From positions 858,001 to 922,000 of the forward strand of contig NZ_CP008852.1 in NCBI RefSeq assembly GCF_000725345.1: 64,000 bases of DNA, in the 5' to 3' direction. This DNA is from Pelosinus sp. UFO1 (GTDB taxonomy: Bacteria; Bacillota; Negativicutes; DSM-13327). Each line of letters starts with the position of its first letter. Position 1 is the stretch's first letter. The position numbers were made by a program, and so were the translations under genes. The notes below the pieces were generated by a model, which was not told where the DNA came from, did no database searches, and worked only from the letters and a program-made list of their open reading frames with translations. Below, piece after piece: positions 36,019-45,386 of the stretch.

Positions 36019-37134
36019 GTGGAAACAAAAATATCGGCGTACCAATTGTTTGCTATCATGGTGTTATTGTTATTTGGCAGCGCTATACTCTTTTTTTTAA
36101 CTCCTGAAGCAAAACAGGATGCATGGTTGGCATTACTCATTTATATACCGGTAGGCATTATAGAATCACTTCTGTATACAAATCTATATTACAAATATCC
36201 GAATGATACTATAGTTACATATTTGCCTAAAATTTTCGGCAAATTTATAGGATATATACTGAGTGTTGTATACATTCTATATTTTACTTATTTATCAGCG
36301 AGAATAGTGAGAGATTTTTCAGAACTTATACTGATTGTCTCATTGCCTGAATTACCTTCACTTATCGTTTCCATCACAATTATGGTGATATTTGCTTATG
36401 GAGCGTTCGCGGGGATCGAAAATATTTCACGAGCTGCACAATTAACACTACCAATATTGATGTTTTTCGTTATCCTAGTATTCATATTGTTGTATGCAAC
36501 ACCAGATGTGGTGAAAATGCAAAACCTAAAACCAGTCCTTGAAAATGGCATATCATCTGTCATAAAACATGGATGGCTGCTCATTACCTTCCCTTATGGT
36601 GAGACTATCTTCTTCACTATGATCTACTCATCTGTCAATGAAGCAGCCAATGTAAGAAAAGTATCGCTGCTTGCTGTCCTGTTTGTTGGAATAATCCTTT
36701 CCCTAAATACGATTATGTTCATAGTTTCATTAGGAGTAGCAGGTGCATCTGCTTCCCTCTTTCCCCTTTTTTCAACCATGCGTCTTATAAAACTAGGATT
36801 CTTGGAAAGATTAGATGTATTTGTTATCGTTATCATGATAATAGGAGGTTTCTTCAAGGTAAGTATTATTACCTACGCGGCCATGCTTGGTACATCCCAG
36901 CTTATCAAATTAAAGGATCCCAAGTATTTGGCTATACCCTTCGGTTTAGTAATTGTAATATTTTCAATATTCATCGCTAAAAACTATCCAGAGCACATTG
37001 TGATAGGTCTGAAGTGGACACCATTATATATTCATATACCATTACAAATTATAGTGCCATTGACTGCACTAATGATACATTATATAAAAAGAGGTAAGAA
37101 AAAAAGTCCCTATGACTGTCAAAATAAAGGGTGA
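36019..37134 (+). CDS. gerAB: Spore germination receptor permease-like subunit GerAB
   Basis: A 371-aa protein with about ten TM helices of the spore-permease family (APC-like fold), which in B. subtilis binds the germinant. Segments: SAYQLFAIMVLLLFGSAI, PNDTIVTYLPKIFGKFIG, LLITFPYGETIFFTMIY. Starts at GTG 36019 after a CGGAGG site, 15 nt from gerAC. Confidence 0.92.
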   Translation: METKISAYQLFAIMVLLLFGSAILFFLTPEAKQDAWLALLIYIPVGIIESLLYTNLYYKYPNDTIVTYLPKIFGKFIGYILSVVYILYFTYLSARIVRDFSELILIVSLPELPSLIVSITIMVIFAYGAFAGIENISRAAQLTLPILMFFVILVFILLYATPDVVKMQNLKPVLENGISSVIKHGWLLITFPYGETIFFTMIYSSVNEAANVRKVSLLAVLFVGIILSLNTIMFIVSLGVAGASASLFPLFSTMRLIKLGFLERLDVFVIVIMIIGGFFKVSIITYAAMLGTSQLIKLKDPKYLAIPFGLVIVIFSIFIAKNYPEHIVIGLKWTPLYIHIPLQIIVPLTALMIHYIKRGKKKSPYDCQNKG

Positions 37135-37186
37135 GCCCAGTATATGTTAATTAAATAAAATTTATGAAATTGTGAACATAAAATTT

Positions 37187-37236
37187 TATAGCCTACTACT
37201 AATTTATAAATTAGCAGTAGGCTATACTAATTTTTG
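37187..37236 (+). terminator. Terminator of the gerA operon
   Basis: A 19-bp stem with one mismatch (arms 37187-37205 and 37208-37226), followed by CTAATTTTT. About 50 nt after gerAB. Confidence 0.8.
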
Positions 37237-37351
37237 ACGAATTTCCACAAAAATTTTAATTCTATACCTTTTGGCGGAGGCATGAATGTTCCAAATGTTT
37301 TATTATAGGATTCATAGAGCTCTATTTTGTAAATTGAATGTGTTAGATTTC

Positions 37352-37425
37352 GGCAAACTTATCGAAAGGTAAGGACGCAAAGCTATGGGTCTAAGAATCT
37401 TAGGATTTAAGGCTGCCAGGTTGCC
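37352..37425 (+). ncRNA. Cyclic di-GMP-I (GEMM-I) riboswitch aptamer
   Basis: The class I c-di-GMP aptamer pattern is clear: P1 5' strand GGCAAAC, GNRA tetraloop helix ATCGAAAGGT, the invariant GGACGCAAAGC, then GGGTCTAAG for the receptor helix, and the closing GGCTGCC-AGG-TTGCC. GGCAA (37352-37356) pairs with TTGCC (37421-37425) as P1. It lies 130 nt before a chemotaxis receptor gene, a usual target of this class, and senses the motility-to-sessile second messenger. Confidence 0.93.
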
Positions 37426-37458
37426 ATTGACTAACGTCAATGTTGCCATGGCAGTTTT
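37413..37458 (+). terminator. Terminator overlapping the 3' part of the c-di-GMP aptamer
   Basis: CTGCCA (from 37413) can pair with TGGCAG ending at 37453, enclosing ATTGAC-TAAC-GTCAAT, followed by five T. The stem uses aptamer bases, including the 3' P1 region, so aptamer and terminator exclude each other. This predicts an ON switch: ligand binding prevents termination. The direction is inferred from pairing only. Confidence 0.7.
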
Positions 37459-37552
37459 TAATATTTTAAGAAAGAAGGTAATCGATTTAGAAGATTGTTC
37501 TTAGCAATAGTTGAAATCAAAAAACTTACAATAACAGGAGTGTGTTCTATTT

Positions 37553-39253
37553 ATGAATAGTAAAAAAAGATTGCCTATTATTTTACAGTTAACAAGTATG
37601 TTTGCTATCGCTGCAATGCTATTATTATCAGCCCTTGGTTATACAATTTATAATTATCTTTCACTAGGCGACGAGTCAAATAAGCTGGTATCATATACTG
37701 CAGTTAGGACAATGTCTATTAAGGAAGCTCATACAGATTATGTTAGAGCCCTTCTTAATTTCCGTGGATTCTTGCTGTATCCTGATGGAGCAGCTTATGA
37801 GCAAGGATATCAGGAAGATATGAAAAAAGCGATTAAAACAGTGAAAGAATTTAATTCTAGTTCCGCGAATCAAGATTCAACTGTAGAAGGTGCTAAACTT
37901 GAAAAGTTACTAAATGAATATTTAGGCCTTGTTGAAAAAATGATAATTGCCAAGAAAACCAATGATCCAACACTGAATCAACTGACTACAGAGGGGCGCA
38001 AACATACAAAGGATATTGAAGATCAATTTACAAAACTGGCTGAGATACAACAAAAATCTATGACAGATAAAAGTAATCTTATGATTACACATGCCCAAAA
38101 TAGCAGTAGAAATATTATTTTACTGAGTACCTTAATTTTTATAATGGCCTGTATTGTGGTAATTTGGTATAGTCGCAATTTGGCAATGCGTTTTAGATAT
38201 TTAACGAAATCAATGACTATGATTGGGCAACTAGACCTTACAGAAAAGGATATTGAAATTCGTCGAAATGATGAAATTGGGGATATGGGGAACATCCTTA
38301 ATTCTATGCGTAATTCCCTAAAAGAAATTGTTGCATTGCTTCACACCAGTTCTCGAACATTGGCCGCATCCAGTGAAGAGTTGAGTGCATCAGTCGAAGG
38401 ACACCTAGAAACCGTAGATATTGTGGCTAATAGTACGGGAGAGATTGCTGCGGGTGCTTCTAAAAATTCGGATAGTATTATCAATATCTCAGGAGCAGTT
38501 GAAAAAATTTCAGCTGGTGCAGAAGAAATTAACGCTAATGCAACAGAGGTAAATGCCAATACACAAAATGCTGTTGCGGAAGTAGATCGTGGTATGTCCA
38601 TGTTACAAGCCGTTGTAGAACAAAATGAAAATGTTGCCTCTTCTATGGCTGAGATTACAATAGTAACAGAAAAATTGGCGCAAGGATCGCAGGAAATTAA
38701 AGGAATTGTAGATGTAATCACCAATCTTGCTGGACAAACAAATCTTCTAGCCCTAAATGCAGCAATTGAAGCTGCCAGAGCAGGGGAAGCAGGTCGAGGA
38801 TTTGCTGTCGTAGCAGAAGAAGTTCGTAAGCTAGCTGAACAAAGCGAAAAATCTACAAAAGAAATCACAGAGATCATTTCCAATATGGGAAGTGAGATTG
38901 CAGTGTCAGTAAATGCAGTGGAACGAGCGAACGGAGAGGTTGTGAAATGTAAAACCTCAGCTCTCGATACACAAAAAGGCTTTCAACTCATTGCGAAAAG
39001 GCTAATTACTGTAAAAGATGGTATTGAGCAAATTGCTTCTGCAATTGGTGAAACTGCTTTGGGGACACAGTCTATGGTAACTAGCGTAGAAACCATACGG
39101 CTTGTAGCAGATACTACCTCGGAAGGTATTCAGACCGTTGCAGCTTCCACAGAAGAGCAATCTGCCAGTATGCATGAAATTGGTGATAACGCTGATTCAC
39201 TTGCTAAGCTGGCAACGGAACTGAATGCAGTAGTTCAAAAGTTTAAAGTATAA
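37553..39253 (+). CDS. Methyl-accepting chemotaxis protein (riboswitch controlled)
   Basis: A 566-aa receptor. TM1 (about 12-32), an extracytoplasmic four-helix-bundle-like sensor (about 33-185), TM2 (about 186-206), HAMP (to about 262) and a long signalling coiled coil. The hairpin tip reads [20 protein letters not shown] then [17 protein letters not shown], the region contacting CheA and CheW. Ligand unknown. The upstream c-di-GMP riboswitch sets its level, and a CheV-like gene follows 38 nt later. Confidence 0.94.
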   Translation: MNSKKRLPIILQLTSMFAIAAMLLLSALGYTIYNYLSLGDESNKLVSYTAVRTMSIKEAHTDYVRALLNFRGFLLYPDGAAYEQGYQEDMKKAIKTVKEFNSSSANQDSTVEGAKLEKLLNEYLGLVEKMIIAKKTNDPTLNQLTTEGRKHTKDIEDQFTKLAEIQQKSMTDKSNLMITHAQNSSRNIILLSTLIFIMACIVVIWYSRNLAMRFRYLTKSMTMIGQLDLTEKDIEIRRNDEIGDMGNILNSMRNSLKEIVALLHTSSRTLAASSEELSASVEGHLETVDIVANSTGEIAAGASKNSDSIINISGAVEKISAGAEEINANATEVNANTQNAVAEVDRGMSMLQAVVEQNENVASSMAEITIVTEKLAQGSQEIKGIVDVITNLAGQTNLLALNAAIEAARAGEAGRGFAVVAEEVRKLAEQSEKSTKEITEIISNMGSEIAVSVNAVERANGEVVKCKTSALDTQKGFQLIAKRLITVKDGIEQIASAIGETALGTQSMVTSVETIRLVADTTSEGIQTVAASTEEQSASMHEIGDNADSLAKLATELNAVVQKFKV

Positions 39254-39291
39254 GTGAAACCGTTATTATTAAAATTCGGTGGAGGCATTTT

Positions 39292-40212
39292 ATGAGTGAA
39301 ATTGCAAATGATAAAAAGGGGATCTTATTAGAGACGGGTACAAATGAGTTTGAAATTATTGAGTTTATAGTTGGCAAAGTGCATTATGGAATTAATGTTG
39401 CGAAAGTAAGAGAAGTGATTACTCCGGTTCCTGTTACGCCAATGCCAAATTCACATCCTAATGTGGATGGAATTTTTACCTTGCGTGGACGGGTGATGCC
39501 ACTAGTTAATTTGCTGACATGCTTAGGAGTTAAAGACCAAGAAGCAGCTAGCAAAAATATTATTATAAGTGAGTTAAACACTTTTTTTGTAGGTTTTTTA
39601 GTAAATCAAGTTTCGCGGATACATAGGGTATCATGGTCTGCGATGGAACCAGTCCCTGATACTGCTGCTGATTCTGATATGGCTGTTGGTATTATCAAGC
39701 TAGAGGAAAAGATGATTATTCTATTGGATTTTGAAAGAATTATTGCTGAAATTAATCCTCAAATTAATGCTAAAATGGTAGATGTTTCTCAAGGGAGTGT
39801 TGAATTGCAGGCAGTCAGGAAGACGAAGAAAATCATGATTGCTGAAGACTCCAAAATGTTGAGAGAACTTTTGATAGAGTCACTTCACAAAGCTGGGTAT
39901 ATCAATATAACAACCTATCATAATGGTAAAGATGCTTGGGATGCATTAGCGGCATTAGCAGATGGAGGATTGCCCATCGAAGAAAATGTACATATACTGA
40001 TTACCGATATAGAAATGCCGCAAATGGATGGGCATCATTTATTAAAGAAGGTTAGAGAAAACAAAAAACTGGAAAAATTGCCTGTATTAATTTTCTCTTC
40101 TTTAATTAATGAGGAAATGCGTCTCAAAGGCGAAACGATTGGAGCTAATGGTCAAGCTTCCAAACCAGAAATTAATAAATTAATTAATTTATTAGATACA
40201 ATGAGCCTATAA
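39292..40212 (+). CDS. cheV: CheV-like chemotaxis coupling protein (CheW-receiver)
   Basis: A 306-aa protein with an N-terminal CheW domain (about 15-160, LRGRVMPLVNLLTCL) and a C-terminal receiver domain (about 182-305). The receiver has IMIAEDSKMLRE, phospho-Asp in LITDIEMPQMDGHH and a Lys in ASKPE. CheV links receptors to CheA and adapts the signal through phosphorylation. It follows the chemotaxis receptor gene as an operon, probably under the same riboswitch. Confidence 0.92.
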   Translation: MSEIANDKKGILLETGTNEFEIIEFIVGKVHYGINVAKVREVITPVPVTPMPNSHPNVDGIFTLRGRVMPLVNLLTCLGVKDQEAASKNIIISELNTFFVGFLVNQVSRIHRVSWSAMEPVPDTAADSDMAVGIIKLEEKMIILLDFERIIAEINPQINAKMVDVSQGSVELQAVRKTKKIMIAEDSKMLRELLIESLHKAGYINITTYHNGKDAWDALAALADGGLPIEENVHILITDIEMPQMDGHHLLKKVRENKKLEKLPVLIFSSLINEEMRLKGETIGANGQASKPEINKLINLLDTMSL

Positions 40213-40249
40213 ATATATTGTAAAGAAGATAGTTAAAACGTTCTAAGAA

Positions 40250-40289
40250 AAAAGGATGTTAGGGAGTAAAGACTCCCTAACATCCTTTT
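40250..40289. terminator. Bidirectional terminator between cheV and the rubredoxin-like gene
   Basis: An 18-bp perfect stem (AAAAGGATGTTAGGGAGT with its complement) around AAAG. T-rich on the plus side and A-rich before it, so it can serve both convergent genes. Confidence 0.85.
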
Positions 40290-40321
40290 CTTACTTATAT
40301 GTCGTTACCATAAAGGATGGA

Positions 40322-40657
40322 TTACCACTTGCCCTTTGTGATATGGTTTTCTATTTCTGCTTTTGAGCGCTGTTTAATAACGTAGGCTTCATGTTTTGCT
40401 TGTGTAAAACCAGATGTACAGGGAGGATCAAGATTAATCTCAATGCCCTCTTTTGCTAGTTTTACAATTTGGTCCGTTAAAGCAATAATTTCCATATGGA
40501 TGTCATTCGTTCTTTCTGACTTGTAAATCTTAGCGGTATCTTCCGCGGTTAATTCAATAAACTTTTCTTGTGGCTGACCACATTTGGGACATTTGTCAAT
40601 TGCATTATCCCCTTCATGAATAAAACTGCAAACGCTGCATTTAAAAAGGTTTTTCAT
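40322..40657 (-). CDS. Rubredoxin-like zinc-ribbon protein
   Basis: A 111-aa protein. The N-terminal part has CSVCSFIHEGDNAIDKCPKCG, two CxxC pairs (residues 8-11 and about 24-27) that bind Fe or Zn as in rubredoxin or rubrerythrin tails. The rest is helical with no known motif (HMEIIALTDQIVKLAKEG). Probably a redox or oxygen-stress protein in an anaerobe. A good ribosome site AGGAGA precedes it. Function not assigned further. Confidence 0.72.
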   Translation of the reverse strand: MKNLFKCSVCSFIHEGDNAIDKCPKCGQPQEKFIELTAEDTAKIYKSERTNDIHMEIIALTDQIVKLAKEGIEINLDPPCTSGFTQAKHEAYVIKQRSKAEIENHITKGKW

Positions 40658-40721
40658 TGTTTAACAATCTCCTTTTTACATATTATTCTAGTTAGTGACA
40701 CTATTCGCTAAAAGAAATTAA

Positions 40722-40746
40722 AATCCTTCTTATACAAAGAAGGATT
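40722..40746 (-). terminator. Terminator of the YeiH-type gene
   Basis: AATCCTTCT and AGAAGGATT enclose a 7-nt loop just downstream of the minus-strand gene at 40774. On that strand the hairpin is followed by TTTAATTTC. Confidence 0.7.
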
Positions 40747-40773
40747 CAGATAGAAGGAAGCGGACTATTGTAG

Positions 40774-41769
40774 TCACCATATTTGTAAATAATGCTGTAC
40801 TGCAAGTGATACAAGGGCTACTGCTAACCAACAGAATAGTCCGAGTAGTATTGGCCTAATACCATTATTAAATATATGTTTGAGATGTGTTTTTAGACCT
40901 ATGGCGGCCATAGCTATAACGATAAAAAACTTTCCAGTATGGGAAAGGAACTCACAGACAACTGGAGGGATAAATCCAGTTGTGTTTATGATGGAGGCTG
41001 CTAAAAATCCTAAAATAAACCAAGGAAATATTTTTGCAATACCAAAATTGCCCGTACTAGTTTTTTTCCTTGCAATAATAAGAGCAAGAGTTAATGTGAC
41101 TGGCACAATCATTAAGGCGCGGGTTAATTTAACAATGGTAGCAAAATTACCTGCTTCATGACTGTAGGAATAACCGGCGGCCACTACCGAAGAGGTATCA
41201 TTGATCGCCGTTCCTGCCCACATTCCAAAACCCATATCATTCATACCAAGTACGTGCCCCATGAAGGGGAAGATAAACACGGCGGCTATATTAAATAAAA
41301 ATATTGTTGATATAGAATAGGCGACGTCTTTATCATTGGCAGATATTACGGGTGCGGTAGCCGCTATTGCGGACCCACCGCAAATTGCTGTTCCTACGCC
41401 AATAAGAATACTCGTATTTCCTGGTAATTTTAAATACTTACCTACAAGCCAGGCCGATAGGAATGCAGCACTTAATGTGAAAATCATGATATATAAAGAT
41501 TGGCTACCTACTTTAAAAACATTAAATAAGTTCATTTCAAAACCAAGTAGTATGATGGAAGCTTGCAATATTTTTTTTGATGCAAATGTAATACCATCCT
41601 CATAAATAGCAGGCCTTTTCCAGCAGGCTATTATCATGCCTAAGAGTATTCCGAACACGGGACCTCCTATTAATGGCACAAAGGACCCTAAAAACCAAGA
41701 TGGGACGGCTATCGCAATAACAATAAAAATTCCAGGTAAAAGCTTCATTAATTCGGTATTTTGTGTCAT
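40774..41769 (-). CDS. YeiH-family putative anion (sulfate/sulfite-type) exporter
   Basis: A 331-aa protein with about ten TM helices of the PF03601 family. Conserved segments: GGPVFGILLGMII, LGFEMNLFNVFKVG, GVGTAICGGSAIAATAPVI and AGTAINDTSSVVAAGYSYS. The family is annotated as putative sulfate exporters, but the substrate is not firmly known. Single gene between two terminators, with no cys-type regulator beside it. GGAGGAA precedes ATG 41769. Confidence 0.85.
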   Translation of the reverse strand: MTQNTELMKLLPGIFIVIAIAVPSWFLGSFVPLIGGPVFGILLGMIIACWKRPAIYEDGITFASKKILQASIILLGFEMNLFNVFKVGSQSLYIMIFTLSAAFLSAWLVGKYLKLPGNTSILIGVGTAICGGSAIAATAPVISANDKDVAYSISTIFLFNIAAVFIFPFMGHVLGMNDMGFGMWAGTAINDTSSVVAAGYSYSHEAGNFATIVKLTRALMIVPVTLTLALIIARKKTSTGNFGIAKIFPWFILGFLAASIINTTGFIPPVVCEFLSHTGKFFIVIAMAAIGLKTHLKHIFNNGIRPILLGLFCWLAVALVSLAVQHYLQIW

Positions 41770-41909
41770 ATAAATTCCTCCTTTGCCTACTGTGATGATA
41801 CCATTTGAAATCTGATACGTAAAATACTATAATATGATAAAAAAGATAGGCTATTACCTATAGATAAAATATAGGAAGAGAAGATTCAAGTAGTACTGAC
41901 CTATAAAAG

Positions 41910-41958
41910 TCAATAAAAAATACTACTCCAGATACTGGAGTAGTATTTTTTATTGACT
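41910..41958. terminator. Bidirectional terminator after the EmrB-type gene
   Basis: A perfect stem of about 22 bp centred on CCAGATACTGG, with A-tract and T-tract inside the arms. It lies just after the minus-strand transporter stop at 41990. Confidence 0.88.
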
Positions 41959-41989
41959 TGGAAGGCAATCTGGCTTAAACGGTATTCTA

Positions 41990-43555
41990 CTAGTGTGTTG
42001 CAATGGGAGCACCTTTTTTCTTTATGGTGTTACCCGGCATTAGCAGAGCAACAATGGCTAAAACCACTAATATGATGGCGACGTAGTTGTAAGCATCTCG
42101 ATAGGCAAGAATACTTGCTTGATGGATAAGCTCTTGATAAATTTTCCCCATAGCTGTTGATGACGCTTGGGAGTATGGTACACCAAGATTCATAATTGAT
42201 TGGGTGTAGCTTGCTATTGAACTGTGAAAGCCTGGGTCAGCAGCCGTTAGATGCTGTACCAGATAAGATTGTTCCATCTGCTGACTATGCAAGAGTTTGT
42301 TAGTGACCAATGCGATACCAATACTGCCTCCTAAATTACGCATTAGGGAAACAATTGCTGATGCATTGCTGCTATTTTCGGGAGAAATTTTTGAGAAAGC
42401 AAGTGTACTGGCAGGTATGAACAGGAATGGGATACCAACTGTCTGAAGAGCACGTACTAAGACGAAGGTGCTGTAACCCGTTTGAGGCGTCACAAATCCA
42501 GTTGCCCACATACCAACAGCGGTGATCAGCATACCAAAAGAGATAAGGTATTTTGACTGAAATACATTGACGAGTCTGCCAACGACAGGCATCATAACGA
42601 GGGTAGCAATTCCTCCTGGCGAAAGTACAAGTCCGGATAAGGTAGAATCATAGCCAAAATTTGTTTGTACCAGCATCGGTAACAGCATGGCACTTGAGTA
42701 AAGGGCAAAACCGACAAAGAAAATCATAATGCAGGGTAAACTGAAACTAGGAATAGCAAAAAGCTTCAGCTGGACTACCGGATTTTTTTGCCGTAATAGC
42801 CAGAAAACTGCCAAAATGAGACCAGCGGCGGCAATAAAGGCAAAGATCATGATAAAGGGACTGTCAAACCAATCTTCTTGCTGCCCTTTATCAAGAACGA
42901 TTTGCAGTGCTCCAAGGCCGAGGGCGATGAGGCTAAGGCCAATATAATCGATAGAGTCCACCTTTTGCTTTTGCGCACTAGGCGGATCCACGACCAAAAT
43001 CTTGACCAGAAAAGCAGCTAATAGGCCGACAGGTACATTCATGAAAAAAATCCAGCGCCAGCTAAAGTTATCTGTGATAAGACCGCCTAGGGTTGGTCCT
43101 AAAATTGGCGCTAAGACTGTTGTTATACCTGTAATAGCAAATGCCATCCCAAGTTTTTCAGGGGGAAAGCTATCCTTGATGATAGCCTGTTGGCTAGGCT
43201 GTAGGCCGCCCCCTGTCAAACCCTGTAGCAATCGAAAAACGATTAGCATGGGAAGGGACGTTGCAATACCGCACAAAAACGAGGTTAAGGTAAATCCCAA
43301 AATACAAAAGATAAAAAAATTCTTACGCCCCATCAGTGCGGATAACCAGCCAGACAGGGGAAGGATAATACCATTAGCTACTAGATAGGAGGTTAGTACC
43401 CAGGTACTTTCCTCCGAACTAGCTCCTAGCGAGCCGGAAATATGAGCAAGCGCAACATTGGCAATCGTTGTATCCAGCACTTCCATAAAAGCAGCAAGAC
43501 TGACAGCGGTTGATATCAATAGCGGGTTTACAGGCTTTAGAGCATCGTCACTCAT
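41990..43555 (-). CDS. emrB: DHA2-family multidrug efflux MFS transporter (EmrB type)
   Basis: A 521-aa transporter with 14 predicted TM helices of the drug:H+ antiporter-2 family. Motif C-like and early motifs are LDTTIANVALAHISGSLG, WVLTSYLVANGIILPLSGWLS (two blocks) and GRKNFF. It overlaps emrA by 8 nt, as usual in emrAB operons. With EmrA it would export toxic compounds; in a diderm cell a TolC-like partner is expected but none is in this window. Confidence 0.92.
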   Translation of the reverse strand: MSDDALKPVNPLLISTAVSLAAFMEVLDTTIANVALAHISGSLGASSEESTWVLTSYLVANGIILPLSGWLSALMGRKNFFIFCILGFTLTSFLCGIATSLPMLIVFRLLQGLTGGGLQPSQQAIIKDSFPPEKLGMAFAITGITTVLAPILGPTLGGLITDNFSWRWIFFMNVPVGLLAAFLVKILVVDPPSAQKQKVDSIDYIGLSLIALGLGALQIVLDKGQQEDWFDSPFIMIFAFIAAAGLILAVFWLLRQKNPVVQLKLFAIPSFSLPCIMIFFVGFALYSSAMLLPMLVQTNFGYDSTLSGLVLSPGGIATLVMMPVVGRLVNVFQSKYLISFGMLITAVGMWATGFVTPQTGYSTFVLVRALQTVGIPFLFIPASTLAFSKISPENSSNASAIVSLMRNLGGSIGIALVTNKLLHSQQMEQSYLVQHLTAADPGFHSSIASYTQSIMNLGVPYSQASSTAMGKIYQELIHQASILAYRDAYNYVAIILVVLAIVALLMPGNTIKKKGAPIATH

Positions 43556-44606
43556 GATTGTATCCTACGTTTTCTGTGTATACCGTCGGTACCACCGACA
43601 TGCCAGGTCCCAGATGGACTGAGGCGTCTGGGAGACTATCAAACACGATTTTTACGGGAACCCGCTGTACAATTTTTACAAAGTTTCCAGTCGCATTTTC
43701 TGCAGGAAATAGGGAAAAACGAGAGCCTGTTCCAGCTTGTATGCTGTCTACTTTACCGTGCAACTTTAAAGAAGGGAAGGCATCAATCCGAATGTCGACA
43801 GGTTGTCCAGGTTGCATGTGTTCTAACTGTGTTTCCTTGAAATTGGCAACAATCCATAAATCCGTTCCGACTAGTGAAGCTAGTTGGCTTCCAGCTTGCA
43901 CATAATTTCCGACTTCTACGCTGCGGTTTGTAATGCGCCCATCTATGGGGGCGATAATTTTGGTATTTGCCAAATCATTTTCAGCTTGGGCAAGATCAAC
44001 TTGAGCTTGCTTAACTTGTGCCTGCAATTGGTCACTTGTGCCTTTAGCGGATGCGATTACACTAGGTGCTGTATTTGCTGAATGAAGGCTAGCACGCATC
44101 TGATCCAAGGTAGAACGGGCTGATTTTTCCGTTGCTACCGCCTGATCCAGTTGTTGCTGGGAGGAAGCGCCAGCGCTAAATAGGCTCTCCATCCGTTGCC
44201 GATCGGCTAGTGTTTTTTCCCAAGTTGCCCGTGCAGATGCTACCTGAGCTTCTGCGGCATCAATTGTAGAGGGAGCGGAAACGGTGGTTGTTTCCAAATT
44301 GCTATTAGAGGTATTAGCTGCTGCCTGAGCAGCAGCTAATGCGGCTTTGGCTTTGTCACGATGGACAATATAATCAGTAGGATCAATTTCGAGTAATACA
44401 TCCCCGGCTTTAACCAATTGATTGTCTTGCACATTTAGGGTTTTGACATAACCTTGTACCTTCGGACTTAACACGACTGTGCGGCCATTAATGGTGGCGT
44501 TATCCGTTGATACCTCACCGCGTTGGGAATAATAATAAGTGCCAGCTCCGGCTAATAGGAGTAAAATCAAGATTGCGATTTTAATAAATTTTGTAGTAAG
44601 TTTCAT
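43548..44606 (-). CDS. emrA: HlyD/EmrA-type membrane fusion protein
   Basis: A 352-aa periplasmic adaptor with one N-terminal TM helix (about 9-27), a barrel-sandwich domain (TDNATINGRTVVLSPKVQGYV near 35-60 and IIAPIDGRITNRSVEVGNYVQAG near 215-240, quoted in family blocks), and a central coiled coil rich in Ala and Gln (about 85-205). It bridges the inner-membrane EmrB to the outer membrane, in line with a diderm envelope. The 177 nt to marR hold no clear element. Confidence 0.9.
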   Translation of the reverse strand: MKLTTKFIKIAILILLLLAGAGTYYYSQRGEVSTDNATINGRTVVLSPKVQGYVKTLNVQDNQLVKAGDVLLEIDPTDYIVHRDKAKAALAAAQAAANTSNSNLETTTVSAPSTIDAAEAQVASARATWEKTLADRQRMESLFSAGASSQQQLDQAVATEKSARSTLDQMRASLHSANTAPSVIASAKGTSDQLQAQVKQAQVDLAQAENDLANTKIIAPIDGRITNRSVEVGNYVQAGSQLASLVGTDLWIVANFKETQLEHMQPGQPVDIRIDAFPSLKLHGKVDSIQAGTGSRFSLFPAENATGNFVKIVQRVPVKIVFDSLPDASVHLGPGMSVVPTVYTENVGYNHE

Positions 44607-44783
44607 AGTATCACCTTTTCCTAAATATTTAGATTCATATACTGTAGCAACGAAGAAGGGAAATTCAAAAGAGAAAAATTTTTAATTTGGTAAGTGAAAT
44701 TGCTTAGTTGTTTAAGGGAGAGAGGAATGTTAGAGCAATATAGTTTATGAAATAAGTTTACTAGGTGAACAATCTGAGAAAAA

Positions 44784-45239
44784 CTATTCTTCTTGTCTGA
44801 ACTTATCAATGTACTGCTCGACTTCGCTCATGAGATCTTGAAACATAAGCAGATCTGCTTCTTTTAAGGAATTAAATTTTTTTATAATTCCATGGTCCAG
44901 TTTTTTATGAAATTCAGCATGGCTGCGAAAAGCCTTTTGACCCTTTTCGGTAAGTTTTAATAGAACCATCTTTTTATTGTCTTTTGCTTGGTAGCGGTAG
45001 ATTAGCTCTTTTTGTAGGAGCTTACAAATAATTTTAGGGACGGCCCCCTTAGTGATACCAAGTTTATGGGCAACTTCTGTAACATGGATTCCTGGGTTTC
45101 GACCAATAACATCAATCATGTGAATTTCCGAGGCATACAATACCTCAGTCCCAAACATTCGCGGCTCTGCCATTAATTCAGAAGATTTATTAATAATTCG
45201 TAACATGGTATCAAGTACACACTGACTTTGGTTAGACAT
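44784..45239 (-). CDS. MarR-family transcriptional regulator
   Basis: A 151-aa winged-helix regulator. HTH near residues 45-70 (GIHVTEVAHKLGITKGAVPKII in family blocks) and a wing with KKMVLLKLTEKG. ATG 45239 is chosen over an upstream in-frame ATG at 45308 because GGAAG lies 7 nt before it and the upstream frame crosses the operator. It likely represses itself and emrAB through the palindrome at 45273-45305, with drug-like ligands relieving repression. Confidence 0.9.
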   Translation of the reverse strand: MSNQSQCVLDTMLRIINKSSELMAEPRMFGTEVLYASEIHMIDVIGRNPGIHVTEVAHKLGITKGAVPKIICKLLQKELIYRYQAKDNKKMVLLKLTEKGQKAFRSHAEFHKKLDHGIIKKFNSLKEADLLMFQDLMSEVEQYIDKFRQEE

Positions 45240-45272
45240 TCGTTTACTTCCTTTTCTATTACGAAAGATAAT

Positions 45273-45305
45273 TTTACTTGGTATAGTAGTAGTATACCAA
45301 GTAAA
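45273..45305. promoter_or_regulatory. MarR operator palindrome
   Basis: TTTACTTGGTATA (45273-45285) and TATACCAAGTAAA (45293-45305) form a perfect 13-bp inverted repeat with a 7-bp centre, 34 nt before the marR start. The size and location fit a MarR-dimer operator overlapping the promoter. Confidence 0.8.
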
Positions 45306-45386
45306 CAATTCATGTCAAGGACTAACTTAATCTTTACGCCAAACTCGAAAGATTCAAATTAGTATGAGATTTCTCGAATTGAATTT

